The notes under the pieces: model-generated
Seen by the model: the letters and a program-made list of their open reading frames with translations, nothing else
What the model was told of the DNA's origin: nothing
Database searches by the model: none
Shown: positions 35,883-47,480 of the stretch, in pieces
Layout: each line of letters opens with the position of its first letter
Position numbering within the stretch: position 1 is the first letter of the stretch
Origin: Nymphalis io
Taxonomy: Eukaryota; Arthropoda; Insecta; Lepidoptera; Nymphalidae
Length of the DNA: 64,000 nucleotides
Assembly: GCF_905147045.1 (NCBI RefSeq)
Contig: NC_065897.1
Coordinates: 573,001 to 637,000 of the forward strand
Direction of reading: 5' to 3'
Position numbers and translations under genes: made by a program

Positions 35883-37483
35883 ACGTGACAGTTTACCTTT
35901 AGTCAAATAAATAAATAAATTCACCCATCAAGCTATCTTGGGTCTTCACAATATAATCTAGTACTAAATTTGATTATTTCATTATACGGATCAATACTTT
36001 TTGTGTATTTTAATAAAAGTTATTTAGGGGTGATAATCCAACATTCAACTTATTGATGAGATATTTTTGGTTGGTATGCGTTACTCACGACAGGACCACT
36101 CGTAAAAAAGACTTTAACATGTTCAGGAATGCTCAGAGTGAGCATCATCTGTCTTCTTCTAGTACCTTGCTTTATAGTTTTTAATAATGAAACTGTATAT
36201 TACACTGACGTATATTATTTCGCATTACATTAATGAAAATAACAATGTGTGCACGGTTCTTGCAGTGGAATGTTCTCAAGCGCTATAATAATTTTAATAA
36301 TGCATTAATATATCCGTTGAGTTTATTTCAAGATTTCGCATTAAATCTAAAAGGCCTTTTTAAAGTTTTCTTTTTATTTCGTTTGGTACTTTATTTCTAG
36401 GACATAAGTTTGATCTTTAATGTTTAGCATTCATTGTCAATAGAAAACATTGCAATGTATTTGCGCCCTTATTTGTTACGATCGCCGTTATTTGTTACGT
36501 GTGAATTTTTAAACTTGAAAACTTATTTAAGACATTTGATTTTTTATCAGATATAAGTTAAATGTTTATATGAATTATTGACGCCGACTGTACAAAATGG
36601 CGGCACCATACGTCGACTTCAAAGGTACTCGCTGTAATGAAAGTGCGGTGTTGGTAAATTAAAAATATTTTCAAATAGCAACGCTCGAGTGCTTGCTAAC
36701 ATTGTTTTCGGTCTATACGAAGTGAAAAGGAATTTTTTATATACTTTGACGGAATTTAGGCGTGTTCCTGTAATTAATTTTCATTTTTATGTTTTAAAAA
36801 TAAACGCCGACTGACCACGTGTTACGGTGCGCTATAACAAATTCTATTAAAGAGTTAGATTTCGTGGAAAGTCTAGGAATATTATTTTAATTTATGAAAT
36901 ATTTTAATATTACATTTATATTATTATAATATAATGTAGTCTTTATGGTTTGGTCAATTGAGTTTGGTCTCATTAGGTTTGCGATGAAAAATGATTAATA
37001 TGTATATTTGAGAACATGTGTCAAAAATGTATTTTTTGCTTTTTTTAATATCGTTATCAGATACTTATAGGACTCAAATTTATCCGTTTGTATATATTAA
37101 AGCAACGTATTTTAAATATTACAGTTATAAAATATGATTGCTCGCTTTAAGATCTTTTGGTGCTGATACGCCGTGTAGTTTATCGAATGTTTTCCTAAAT
37201 CGAATAAAAAGTTTCCCAGTCGTTTTCTTTTAAAGCCTCTCATTCAACTAACTACAACAAGAAATTTGCAATTAAATGCATCGCGCGTGGCTCGAAACTT
37301 CTGATAATTCTACTTTAGCTGAGAAACTTAGCTAATAGTGTCTTGGAAGAAAAACAGCGCTCGATATTGGACGCAGTCACAGAGAGCAAGATGTGGCTGA
37401 CCAAGACTATGTACAATAGTCTTAACTTTAAAAATAAATTAACTATTTAAATCAAGTTATAAATAAATTTGACTCCATCGATG
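35883..37483. other. Gene-free stretch with a small CpG-containing patch
   Basis: At 36580-36640 the sequence becomes CpG-rich and includes ACAAAATGGCGGCACCATAC, which has a good start-codon context and also resembles the YY1/Pho-type motif AANATGGCGGC. The frame from ATG 36597 is only 21 codons, though an AAAG/GTACTC donor-like site interrupts it after nine. Not called as a gene. Confidence 0.3.
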
Positions 37484-37650
37484 ATAAGATGGCTAGTGGC
37501 TAATAAGCCCTCAGATAACGAAGGTTCAAATTCTAGGAAGCGCCAATAAAATGTTATTTTGTTTTACTCTCAAAAAATTCTCAGTAGTAGCCCGAAAGTC
37601 TACTACAATCTGAAAGCGCGTAAAGCGGTTGATTCTGCGCCTGATAAATA
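37484..37650 (+). repeat. SINE family C, 5' half, diverged
   Basis: GATGGCTAGTGGCTAATAAG, GGTTCAAATTCTAGGAAGCG, TTCTCAGTAGTAGCCCGAAA and AAGCGCGTAAAGCGGTTGAT follow the family order. It stops after CTGCGCCTGATA. Confidence 0.7.
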
Positions 37651-38523
37651 TTTTTTTTTGAAATACGAATATTTCAGAAACACAGTTTTAATGTGACATG
37701 ACATTTAATTTGAAACTCAAAAAAAAAAATGTTGTACTCGATAATCATATAACCTGAATTAATTTGAAGTTGGTTGAAATAAACAGAGACTGTGTCAAAT
37801 TAATGAAACCAAGCAGATAACTTAGCTAAAAGACAAACTAATAATAATCATGATCTTGAAAGTTATGAAAAAAAGGTGGCGTAAAATGTATTTATAAATT
37901 ATTTTAGAAGTGACAGAAAGCTCATGTTTTTAATTTCCAATTTACTTGCTGGACTTATCTAGATGACTATACATCCTTGCTAAGCAATTTATTTGGTCTT
38001 TGCTTCCAGTTTTCGTTTTGCGGCTAGCCTTGCCTTATAATGGAATATTAAATTGATGGAAAAGTGAATCCCAGAGGTTAGTTTACTCAAATAAAATGAA
38101 GTTAATTCATAAAGATATACATGAAATGATAATAGTACTTTCCAGGTTAAAATTGAAAGTTTTTAGAATTGATTTTCCGTTTAACGTTACCTTTATAAGA
38201 CTTGATATGATAATGACTGCGTCATTCATCTTCATGCCTCAGTCATAGTGGATGACTTAAAAGGCTGAAGAGGTTTTGGGTCTAAGCCTATTTTAGGGTA
38301 ATAAAAACAGTTATTAAGAAATACTCATTAGCCTCGTAGAATATGTCAGTGTTTATGCCTCGGAAAGCAGGTAAGGCCGTAGGCCTGAACGTGAGCAGCT
38401 TTCAGATTTGTACGAGCAAATGCTCAATTTTCTTGAAAACTTCTGCTTAGTAAAATCTTGTGCTTAGGGTGACGGGAGTTTTATGAGCATAACTACTTTG
38501 TAATTAAATATTATATATCTAAT
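37651..38523. other. Gene-free stretch with a tiny family C fragment
   Basis: GTTTATGCCTCGGAAAGCAG, then GTAAGGCCGTAGGCCTGAAC (38350-38392) resembles the middle of family C. Nothing else is recognised. Confidence 0.35.
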
Positions 38524-38605
38524 AAATAAGTTCCAAACCTTCTCCTCAAAAAGGGAGATGAGGACTTTAGCCCAGCAGTGGGACATTCACAGACTGTTAC
38601 GGTAT
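38524..38605 (+). repeat. SINE family A, 3' tail fragment
   Basis: TAAGTTCCAAACCTTCTCCT, AAGGGAGATGAGGACTTTAG, CCCAGCAGTGGGACATTCAC and AGACTGTTACGGT. It is a 5'-truncated copy lying just downstream (in genome order) of a family C scrap and upstream of the LINE. Confidence 0.8.
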
Positions 38606-38670
38606 ATCTAATTTTATTAACAGATATACTATTGTGTTTACTACTTCGCTAATTAAACCTTCATCTAATC

Positions 38671-40015
38671 TTTTTTTTTTTTTTTATATTCGCCGGGAGG
38701 GCAAATGACTCTACTCCACCTGATGGTAAGTGGTAGTAGAGTCCAAACGCGACGACGGCCAGTACAGACGGGAAAAACGTTCTGCACTAGCCGCCTTCGC
38801 CTTGCCGGCCCGCAAGATGCCTCTTCACGCCTCGTTTGAAGGAACCCGGGTTGTAAGAGGAGGGGAACACGTGAGCTGGTAAGGAATTCCATTTTTTGGA
38901 AGTGCGACAAAGAAAGGAGTTGCCAAATTTCTTTGTTCGCGATGGAATTGATGTCACAGTTAGGCGGTGACATCGAGAACCAGCTCGCGTGGACTTAAGA
39001 AGGAAGGGGGAAGCAGGAATTAGAGAGAATAATTCCTCAGAGCACTCGCCGTGATACAGTCGATAGAAAGCGCTCAGTGCTGCCACTCACGACGCAATTG
39101 TAAAGGTTCAAGGGTGTTTGTGACCTTTACGTCGCCAATAATGCGTACTGCTCGTCGCTGCAACCGGTCCAAGGCCTCAAGTAGGTACTTAGCGGAGCCA
39201 TCCCAAAGGTGCGAGCAATATTCCACGCAAGACCATACCTGTGTTTTGTACAGCAGGCACAGTTGTTGTGGCGTGAAAAAGCGCCGCACCTTGTTCAGAA
39301 CTCCGAGTTTCCGTGAAGCTGTTTTTATAACAGCCTCGATGTAATCCCTTGGACTAAGGTCGCAGCGAACGTCAATCCCCAGCATGGCGATTTTGCTTCG
39401 CATCACCAGCGGAGTACCACAGAGGGAGGGAAGAGGGGAAAATGTTGACTTTTTCGCCGTGAGAGCGCATACCTGTGTTTTCTTGGCATTAAACTCAACA
39501 AGATTATCAGAGCCCCATTTGGCGATGAGCTCTAAAGTCCTATCGAGTTCAATGAAAAGATTCTCCCGCCTCTCCTCAGTTTCCGCCCGCCCAGCCACTG
39601 CGCGTCCGTGGTATCCACCATGCACTGTACTATCATCTGCATAGCAATGTATGTTCCCAAGGGAGAGCATATCATTGATATGCAAAAGAAAGAGTGTGGG
39701 AGATAGCACAGATCCCTGGGGGACCCCAGCATTCACTACATAGAATTGTGAAGCGCAACCATCTACTAAAACACGAAGGCTACGCTTGTGTAGGAAGCTG
39801 GCAATCCAGGTGCAAGGCTGAGCAGGCAGACCATATGCCGGTAGCTTGGAGAGAAGACTTCTGTGCCAGACCCTGTCGAAAGCCTTGGAGATATCGAGGC
39901 TGACAGCCAACGATTCTCCATGCTTGTCGATAGCTTCACCCCAGAGGTGTGTTACGTACGCTAGAACATCACCTGTGGACCGTTGGATCTTGTAAGCCAG
40001 TCGCCTGAAACACAA
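38671..40015 (-). mobile_element. 5'-truncated LINE (jockey/CR1-like non-LTR retrotransposon)
   Basis: The element is on the reverse strand. Its A tail appears as the T run at 38671-38685. The 3' UTR next to it carries a 9-bp inverted repeat (GACTCTACT/AGTAGAGTC, 38707-38743) enclosing the 19-base core CCACCTGATGGTAAGTGGT shared with family B. Upstream lies the reverse transcriptase frame (separate entry). The 5' UTR, endonuclease domain and the N-terminal part of the reverse transcriptase are absent. I could not find a clear target-site duplication. The genomic 29718-30233 copy belongs to the same family. Confidence 0.92.
38787..40015 (-). pseudogene. LINE reverse transcriptase, C-terminal two thirds, one frameshift
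   Basis: It copied the LINE RNA into DNA at the target site (target-primed reverse transcription). The frame from 40015 reads in order: LAVSLDISKAFDRVWH (residues about 36-51, with the first catalytic Asp at 41), NAGVPQGSVLSPTLF (95-109), the catalytic YADD (125-128), then a thumb-like region with KTQVCALTAKKS and LDRLQRRAVRIIGDV. At about 39084-39087 one base is missing relative to the 30-kb copy, so LQLRRE is followed by WQH and a stop (39074). The true frame continues as AALSAFYRLYHG to a stop at 38787. The ORF opens on a TTG, not ATG, directly after TTTTTGTGTTTCAG, so its start is a truncation point. Apart from the frameshift it is intact, so the insertion is recent but dead. Confidence 0.88.
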
Positions 40016-41189
40016 AAATAGTCATTAAGCGACGTAAACTTTATAATATAGCTTCATATATAAAGGAGTTCGAATAAGACCCAAGAAAATAAAGGGTCCG
40101 GGGGAAACGCCATCGACCTTTTTGTGATTTATCTACAAGTTACCAAGTTCGCAAGTTTTATTATGCGCCAAACTGTTTTGAGGAAATCCGACTTTTTCAC
40201 TTCGAGTTAACTTTATCGAGCGTGTGAACGCGGCTTGAGTCGTGTAACTTTTATTGAAAAATAATATTCCATTAAGAATGCGTCGATTGACTCAGTTTTT
40301 GATTTTCAGAAGATTACATAAATATTTTAATTGCAAATTGATAAATAAACGATGATGATGACGAAATAAACACATAAGTATAGTCTGTGAAAAAAAATAT
40401 TAAACTTCTTTTGTTTATGAAATAGGTAGGCGAAGTCGCAAATAAGCCACCGCCCATAGACATTAGTGAAACAGAAATACATCAATAATAAATTCTGCTA
40501 TTACAGAAGGGCTTTCACAAGGCCATACAACCAACTAAAACTACTACATTAAGTCAGGACCGTACCTCTGAAGTCAACTCTATCTAAAACCTAAGATTAA
40601 GTTCTTTTGTATAATAGGTAAAAATATATAAATTAATTATTTACTTTACATATTAAAATTTTCAATAAAATAAAATCTTTTCAATAAAATTATTGTAGTG
40701 AATTCCCTAGACTCAGTATCCAACAAAGTAGTAATGGCAAAGAGAACATATGTTTCGTAAGTAACCAATAGAATTTAATCAGACTAATTTCTCCACTAAT
40801 AATCTCTCAGTGTATATCGAGGATTTGGAAAATTTTACATTTTCTAGCACATTTTAATCCGATTGAAGCCTTTCGCTTGTTCTATAGTATCTGTCATTTC
40901 TTAATACATCTTTTCTAATAATTACTTTTTGTTAGGCTCAGCATTCACAGTCTAGTACCATTCAGGTTAACTAACAGTAATGAGTTCATAGTTTGTGCTT
41001 ACAGTTCAATTTAAAAAAGACGATGACAGATGTATATCACTAGGAAACCTGCGTAACTCGGAACGAATTCTAAGACACGTACTAATTAGAAGTGGAGAAT
41101 TGTGGTCCTGCGGTTAATGAATGGATTCTTAACAAATAATGATGTATGCTTTAAGGAGGAGTATTAAAAATTACAATTAAACATAATTT
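40016..41189. other. AT-rich stretch with a degenerate family B scrap
   Basis: At 40420-40535, ATAGGTAGGCGAAGTCGCAA, ACCGCCCATAGACATTAG and AGGGCTTTCACAAGGCCATA resemble a badly deleted reverse-strand family B. Nothing else is recognised. Confidence 0.4.
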
Positions 41190-41567
41190 AATAATAATAA
41201 TAATGTCCTCCAGACCGATTTCGGCCACGGCGGCCAATCTCAAGTGAGATTAGCCAACTACGCAGGAGATATTATAGTGCACAAGTGTGTGCGCAAACAC
41301 AGGTGCACTCTCTATTCCCTAACTCTCATAATCCGATGGGACGGCAATCCGACACGACCGGAAAGAGTCCAGGCGCAGGACCAACAGCTTTACGTGCTTT
41401 CCGAGGCACGGGAGTGTACATACTTCTAACTTCCAGACTCCGGGCTGCTACTGAGAATTTTTTGATAGAAAAACCCAATAACTTTTTTATTGGCCCGACC
41501 TGGGAATTGGACCCAGGACCTCCGGGTCTGCGGCCTTATATCAGGCCACTAGACCAGCGAGGCCGTT
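41190..41567 (-). repeat. SINE family C, full length
   Basis: A reverse-strand copy. It begins with AATAATAATAATAATGTCCT (the ATT tail), then CCAGACCGATTTCGGCCACG, GGCAATCCGACACGACCGGA and ACGTGCTTTCCGAGGCACGG. It ends in the tRNA-like head with box-B complement GGAATTGGACCCAGGACCTC and GGCCACTAGACCAGCGAGGC. It is the best preserved copy of the family here. The 101-codon + frame through it is a by-product. Confidence 0.92.
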
Positions 41568-41983
41568 ACATAATTAATATTAGAGGATGAAAGGTTAGAG
41601 AACAAAATGTTCTATCTTTTAGAAAATTTTATTTATTTTTCTGATCTGAGGATAATCTTATATTTTATTTTTAACTTTGGGTTGGATTTCTCATGCAAAA
41701 ACAAATAAAAGATTTTACTTTATACTCACCTCCTCTTAAATAAATGTAGTTAATTAAATTTAACCTTTAAAATCAAAGTTGCAAAACATATAATTTACTA
41801 AGAAAATTCCAAAATATTAAGTACCTTCTACTTACTATAATAATTCTGTTAAATTAATCTTGCATATATATTTATTCAAATAACTATATATACCAACAAA
41901 AAATATTATATAATTAATGATAATTCTATAATTTATATACTATATACATACATATGTATGTAGCGGTATTAAAAGGTAGCGGC
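41568..41983. other. Gene-free AT-rich stretch
   Basis: Nothing recognised. Confidence 0.3.
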
Positions 41984-42281
41984 TACTGGTGGTGGGGCTT
42001 TGTGCAAGCTCGTCTGGGTAGGTACCACCCACTCATCAGATATTCTACCGCAAAACAGCAATACTTGATATTGTTGTGTTCCGGTTTGAAGGGTGAGTGA
42101 GCCAGTGTAATTACAGGCACAAGGGACATAAAATCTTAGTTCCCAAGGTTGGTGGCGCATTGGATATGTAAGCGATGGTTGACATTTCTTACAATGCTAA
42201 TGTCTAAGAGCGTTGGTGACCACTTACCATCAGGTGGCCCATATGCTCGTCCGCCTTCCTATTCTAAAAAAAAAAAAAAAA
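41984..42281 (+). repeat. Family B, full length, young
   Basis: From TACTGGTGGTGGGGCTTTGT to TTCCTATTCT plus a 15-base A run. It shares the TCTAAGAGCGTTGGTGACCA variant with 17105-17398 and 61475-61786. The core ACCACTTACCATCAGGTGG is intact. Confidence 0.92.
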
Positions 42282-43588
42282 CTAATCAGCAAAAAGCACA
42301 TTAATACATGAGTATTCATGGAGCTTGCGAATGAAATGATGGTATTGATTCATATCATCGATAAGCATACATATAAAAACTAGCTTTGAATCGCATCTAT
42401 GTATTGAATCAGCCATATTAAATTAACGAGCAATTAGCTCCGTGACATTCCTTGCTCGGGTGTGGATACAAAAACACATTTGGATTTCAATAAAATATTT
42501 TGTCAATAATCCGCCTATGACTTGGTCAAAGTGAACCAAGTCATAGGCAGATTCAATCCCGATCGCTTGGACTATTGTTGACCATTTCTAGCACAAACTT
42601 TAAGCGGGACAAATGTATGATTAATTTCTTAAATATTGGGCTATGCTATTATAGTGAAAATGTATTTGAAAAACCGTTCGTTTTATTAAACATTAAGGCT
42701 CATGTTGACTGAAAATCGTGTACATAAGGATATTATGTATAATTACATATCTTTAGAGTCAAGCCATAACAATAGGAATCCGCGGTAAGTATTCAATACA
42801 AAATATACTATGTACTCTGACGCTACATCATAATAGTTATTTATGATTACCTCATGGCCTTAGTCGGTAAAATGGTTTCAAATTACGTTCAAGCCAAATT
42901 TGGTTAGAATTGATATAGATCACGTGAACAGATAGACGACTTATTCAGCACTCGTTTATAATTAGGGATATTTATATGTTATCGCAATTTATAATTTCAA
43001 AGCGGATTATTTGCTATAAAAGGAGTATTTTCATTTTCATATTTTTTGTAAGCCTTCCTTGGCTTACTCTTCTGCTCATAAACACTTGCGTTTCTTGTAT
43101 CTGTAACCAAGTGAACCAGTTCACAGACCCTTGGTGTATGGTCGTTTTTATTGAATATAGCCTGATATTTGACCATAATCATATCTGGTACGTACTGATG
43201 AAGTCTCAGATAGAATACGCTTTTCTAGAAGATCACTAACCATTCTTTCCTTGAAAATACCCGTATTGTAATGTAGGAAATAAAGATGCTCGGGGTTCAT
43301 TCCACATTTTTTCTGTATGCATGTAGGGGTATGAGCGGTCCTTACTATTATTTTGTTAACGTAAGTTTGAGTTTATTTGACCTACTTTTACACCTCGATG
43401 CGTCATTTATTCATCGTGTTCAACACTTGGATCACTTGAAAGGAAGATGAACTTCAAATGGTTAATTACCGATCAAACAATTGATTTCAGGCGAATAAAG
43501 TCACGATTGCTATTAATTATTTATAGTCTTATATCTTATAATATATTTGGAAAAACTTATCATCAATCATAAAATAATGTATGTATAC
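42282..43588. other. Gene-free stretch
   Basis: No gene is supported. Frames on both strands at 42976-43239 are AT-rich and have no domain. The hairpin at 42513-42548 is inside. Confidence 0.3.
42513..42548. repeat. Perfect 14-bp inverted repeat, 8-base loop
   Basis: GCCTATGACTTGGT (42513-42526) mirrors ACCAAGTCATAGGC (42535-42548) exactly. The stem is GC-richer than its surroundings, which makes chance less likely. Confidence 0.9.
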
Positions 43589-43865
43589 ACTGGTGGTAGA
43601 GCTTTGTGCAAGCTCGTCTGGGTAGGTACCACCCACTCATCAGATATTCTACCGCAAAACAGCAGTACTTGGTATTGTTGTGTTCCGGTTTGAAGGGTGA
43701 GTGAGCCAGTGTAATTACAGGCACAAGGGACATAACATCTAGTTCCCAAAGTTGGTGGCGCATTGGTTATGTAAGCGATTGTTAACATTTCTTACAATGC
43801 CAATGTCTATGGGCGTTCATCAAGTGGCCCATATGCTCGTTCGCCTTCCAATTCTATAAAAAAAT
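43589..43865 (+). repeat. Family B, near full length
   Basis: From ACTGGTGGTAGAGCTTTGTG to CCAATTCTATAAAAAAA. About 15 bases around the GGTGACCACTTAC part of the core are deleted, leaving GGGCGTTCATCAAGTGGCCC. One base is missing in CATCTAGTTCCC, which shifts the usual antisense frame. Confidence 0.88.
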
Positions 43866-45136
43866 ACTACAAGATTGCATAAAATTAATCTGTATATACC
43901 AAAGTATGTTATTTTGATACCTAAGAACTAATGTCATGAGCTATAACTCAATCGGTCACCACAAATGGTTAGGCCGCGATTAACAATCCCGTGAGTCGTT
44001 TTTGTGACGACAAATGTTTCAAGAGTCAAGGCTAGCCATCCATAGCATATGTTCCGATTTGTTATGCCATGCGATTTTTTTAGTATTGTAACTTTTTTTT
44101 ATGAAAACAAATCCCTTGACAGAAAAGCTGAAACGAAATTTATTATAATATAAATAAATGTCGTATTATGAATAATGTATGAATGTAAATGGTTATAATG
44201 TTAAAAGATGAACGAAAGTGTAACGTCATGTGCAAGAGGAAATTATTAACCGAGGATATGACTTATAAAGAAAATACGAATTTGGAAGAGAAAGAAAGAA
44301 AATACACGCTGCGCATATATCAAATACTTTAAGTAACGACGAACGAATGATGTATGTTGTTTGCATCTCTTAAAATAACTAAGATTAGTTTAAAAATATA
44401 TATTTGTTAATTATTATTATATTAAGCATTATAATTATATATATCCATTGCAATTATTGAAACATGCTTCGAATAAAGCATCACATTACTTTAAGTCCTG
44501 TGTACATTATTTTACAAGGTTAAATTTGTTTCATTATTTCGTAGGTGTTATATCAATTTAATTTTTGTGTTCAAAAATTATTATCAGAGCTATATAAATT
44601 TAGGTATTCAACGGAAAACAATTAAGATTCCAGTTGAATTTAATTTTCTGTCGCCAAGCTATTTAAAGAGAAATCGCTTTAGCCAATGGAGGGTCTACTT
44701 TAAAATCAATAAATCTACAAATTGCCTTCGCGGCTCCATAGCTTTTTTGTTTCGCGCGATATTTCACGACGCACGTTTCGTTTATGACAAAATTTGATTA
44801 ATACGTCTGTGTCTGGTTGTAAACAAGTTAGGTGTTTGTGACTCAGTACAGCGTTATACTTAACTGTTCACGTTAAATTATTTATCAATTTTAGCGTTTT
44901 CTGTGCTTAGTGCGTTTTTTTACTTATTCGATAGCGTTAGCGCTTTATATAGAATGAAAATAGTGAAAATAATCAGAATTATATACAAACTTTTTTAACG
45001 TCAACACTATTGAATATGGAGAAAAACTCCACTTGCATTAGGTACACATTCATGCTCGACATCGTGTAGTAACAGCTGATCTATCGCGTGACATCACTCT
45101 TAAGCATTGATTAACTTTTTGAGATAATTAATTTTT
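43866..45136. other. Gene-free stretch with a slightly GC-richer patch
   Basis: Positions about 44640-44850 are less AT-rich and include TTTCGCGCGATATTTCACGA. A 76-codon + frame (44567-44797) crosses it with no recognisable domain. It is possibly a conserved non-coding element; undecided. Confidence 0.3.
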
Positions 45137-45410
45137 GACGAACCGGTTGGCGTGGTCGGTGGATGCTTGCCTTTCGAGCCGAAGGTTGTGGATTCGATTC
45201 CCACACAGAACAGATATTTGTATGCATGAACATGTCTGTTTGTCCTGAGTCTGGGTGTAATTCTCTATATAAGTATGTATTTACAAAAGAAAAACAGTAT
45301 ATGTAGTATATCAGTTATCTGGTTTCCATAGTACAAGCTCTGTACAAGCTTAATTTGGGATCAGATTGCCGTGTGTGAAATATGTCCCAGGATATTATTA
45401 TTATTATTTT
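45137..45410 (+). repeat. SINE family D, full length
   Basis: Head GACGAACCGGTTGGCGTGGT with B box GATTCGATTCCCACAC, body TGAACATGTCTGTTTGTCCT, TTTCCATAGTACAAGCTCTG and TTTGGGATCAGATTGCCGTG, end TGTCCCAGGATATTATTATT. The ATT-repeat tail is preserved here but is replaced by an A-rich run in the 22899 copy. Confidence 0.88.
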
Positions 45411-47480
45411 GTTTATATTACTCTATTTTATTTTATTTGTACTTTTAATGTATGCTTTGCAGTATATATTATTATTTCAAAGCATATATTTTATTTATTT
45501 TATTTAGGCCAAAAATAAAGAGATGCTTATTTTACAATGAGTTAAACATGGGATTGCCACGTACGGCTTATAAAGAAATATTATGGAATAAAGTGAATTT
45601 ATTAATACTTTATTGGATTGGTAATCATACCCTTTGTTTGGGCTTATACCCTTTTTGAGGAGAACGTTTTTAGATTATTGCTGGTGAATACAAATAAATG
45701 GCAAATATTAATTTCAAACATGCAGGTTTCCTCACGATGTTAGCATTTTTTCTTTTATCTTTTATTTAATATTGTATTACTAACATTTGAAACATTAATG
45801 TAACTAGCAGTGTCCCTATGGAATTTTACATCGGCGTCATTTGACTATTCTCGAATGTTAAAAGTCTTAGGAAAACCCACTCTGCCTCTTTTTTATCTTT
45901 TGGTCGCGGTGAAAAGGTAATACCGCGTAAATAATTAGAGGGTAAAAGACCACGCGAAATTCCACTTTTCTTAATGCAAAAATTACGAACTTCCACATAA
46001 ACCTTTAAGCCTTATATACTCCATCTAAATGATAATTTTATTGAAGCTGATATTATTTTTTATTCATAAAAATTAACCTTGACACCTTCGTACTAACATT
46101 CATTTCCAATCACACCACATGGGGATGAGTTATCAAAAAAAACCTTTATTAATGCTCACCTACTTTGCATAGATGTAGGCTTTGACTATGTTAGTCAGTG
46201 AGATTTAAAAATTTATTGAGAAGATATGTCATAAATGAGTCTATATTATATCAGAACCGGATCTATATATATATATATAATCTGCACATCAGCCATTATG
46301 TTCGCGGATCGCATGCTAGAGAAAGGGTCACTATAAAGTGTATCTCTATAGCATCTATTGTGCGGGTAATTTGTCTGAGAACAATGAGGGATTTTTGCTT
46401 CGAGCAAAGGTATTGTCGGTGAAGACCAGTAAGTCAAGCGTTTGCGTAATTTTATATGGTTAAAGTAATAAGTGTTTAGCGTAATTTGAATAAACAAAAA
46501 GCGGAGAAAAGTTTTAGACGGAAGCGAACCTGATGTCAATATTATGTATAGGCTAAAGAACAACAAATAATAATGCATAAATGTTTACTCTATCGCTAAA
46601 TTTCAATACATTACGTTGCTGTGCTTCCAGTACACACATCTACATAAGAAATTTCATGTATTTGATGTCAAGGTCAGTGCTGTGTTGATGATGTGAGGAT
46701 TTATATTTCTTGGAGTTCCACTGAGTATGGATAGCGAAAATTACCCAGATGCCCCGTTTTGTCTTCTAAAGTAAATAGATTAAAGCTTTTTCATTTTTAC
46801 CAAAGCTAGAAAACGAAATGGTTAACTTAGAATTTGGATTTAAATAAACAAGTTACAATATTGGAATTTATAATTATAAAATTAAGCACCTATACTTCAA
46901 CTTAAGATGTCCTTCTTTGCAAGAACGTCTAGATAAAACGCCTTCCTATTCTATAAAAAACTATATATACTTTCCATTAGCTTACATTTATACCATGCAT
47001 GCAGAAGAGCGTATAAGGCGCCCGATAGCATCAGTCGACTATCGCTCGTAATCGTCCATTGTACACCGATAGCGATCAGTTTGTTGTGACATTCCCACGT
47101 GACATATTAGATCAGTCATCTTGCATAAATAATAATCTTTTGACATTATCAAAAGAACCCGTTTCAAATATGCTTAGATTGTAAAGAATATGATAAGCTA
47201 ATAACATAAATTTGCGGACTCTGAATAGTCAATAAATCTTTTCTCAAGCAAATGGATTTCTATGTCTTAATTGTATTATAAATAGTAAATGTTATTGAAA
47301 ATTTTTTGTATATTTAGTAAGTTATTATCTTACTTATCTGTTTTGTAAAAACTAGATCTCAGCACGAAATCTGCAATGCTTCTAAAGAGAATTCAAGTCT
47401 ATCAGTTTCCCGCCAAAAAGAGTACCTGTCAATATTCTTGTTGTAAAATTAAAAATATAGATTATTATTAATTAATATAA
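45411..47480. other. Gene-free stretch with small repeat scraps
   Basis: 45718-45746 (TTCAAACATGCAGGTTTCCT, CACGATGTT) is a piece of reversed family A. 45806-45825 (AACTAGCAGTGTCCCTATGG) faintly resembles a Helitron-like start. 46938-46960 (CGCCTTCCTATTCTATAAAA) is a family B tail. Positions 46990-47110 are CpG-richer with ATCGCT/AGCGAT motifs and unrecognised. Confidence 0.35.

Noticed and set aside
38665..38973. 102-codon - frame
   Set aside because: Out-of-phase frame of the LINE 3' end; the real reverse transcriptase frame is the overlapping one ending at 38787.
39051..39903. Several + frames of 69-97 codons
   Set aside because: Antisense shadows of the LINE reverse transcriptase.
41285..41590. 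101-codon + frame
   Set aside because: Lies across a reverse-strand SINE C copy.
46246..46578. 110-codon - frame
   Set aside because: Partly a short TA tract, with no domain and composition like the flanks.
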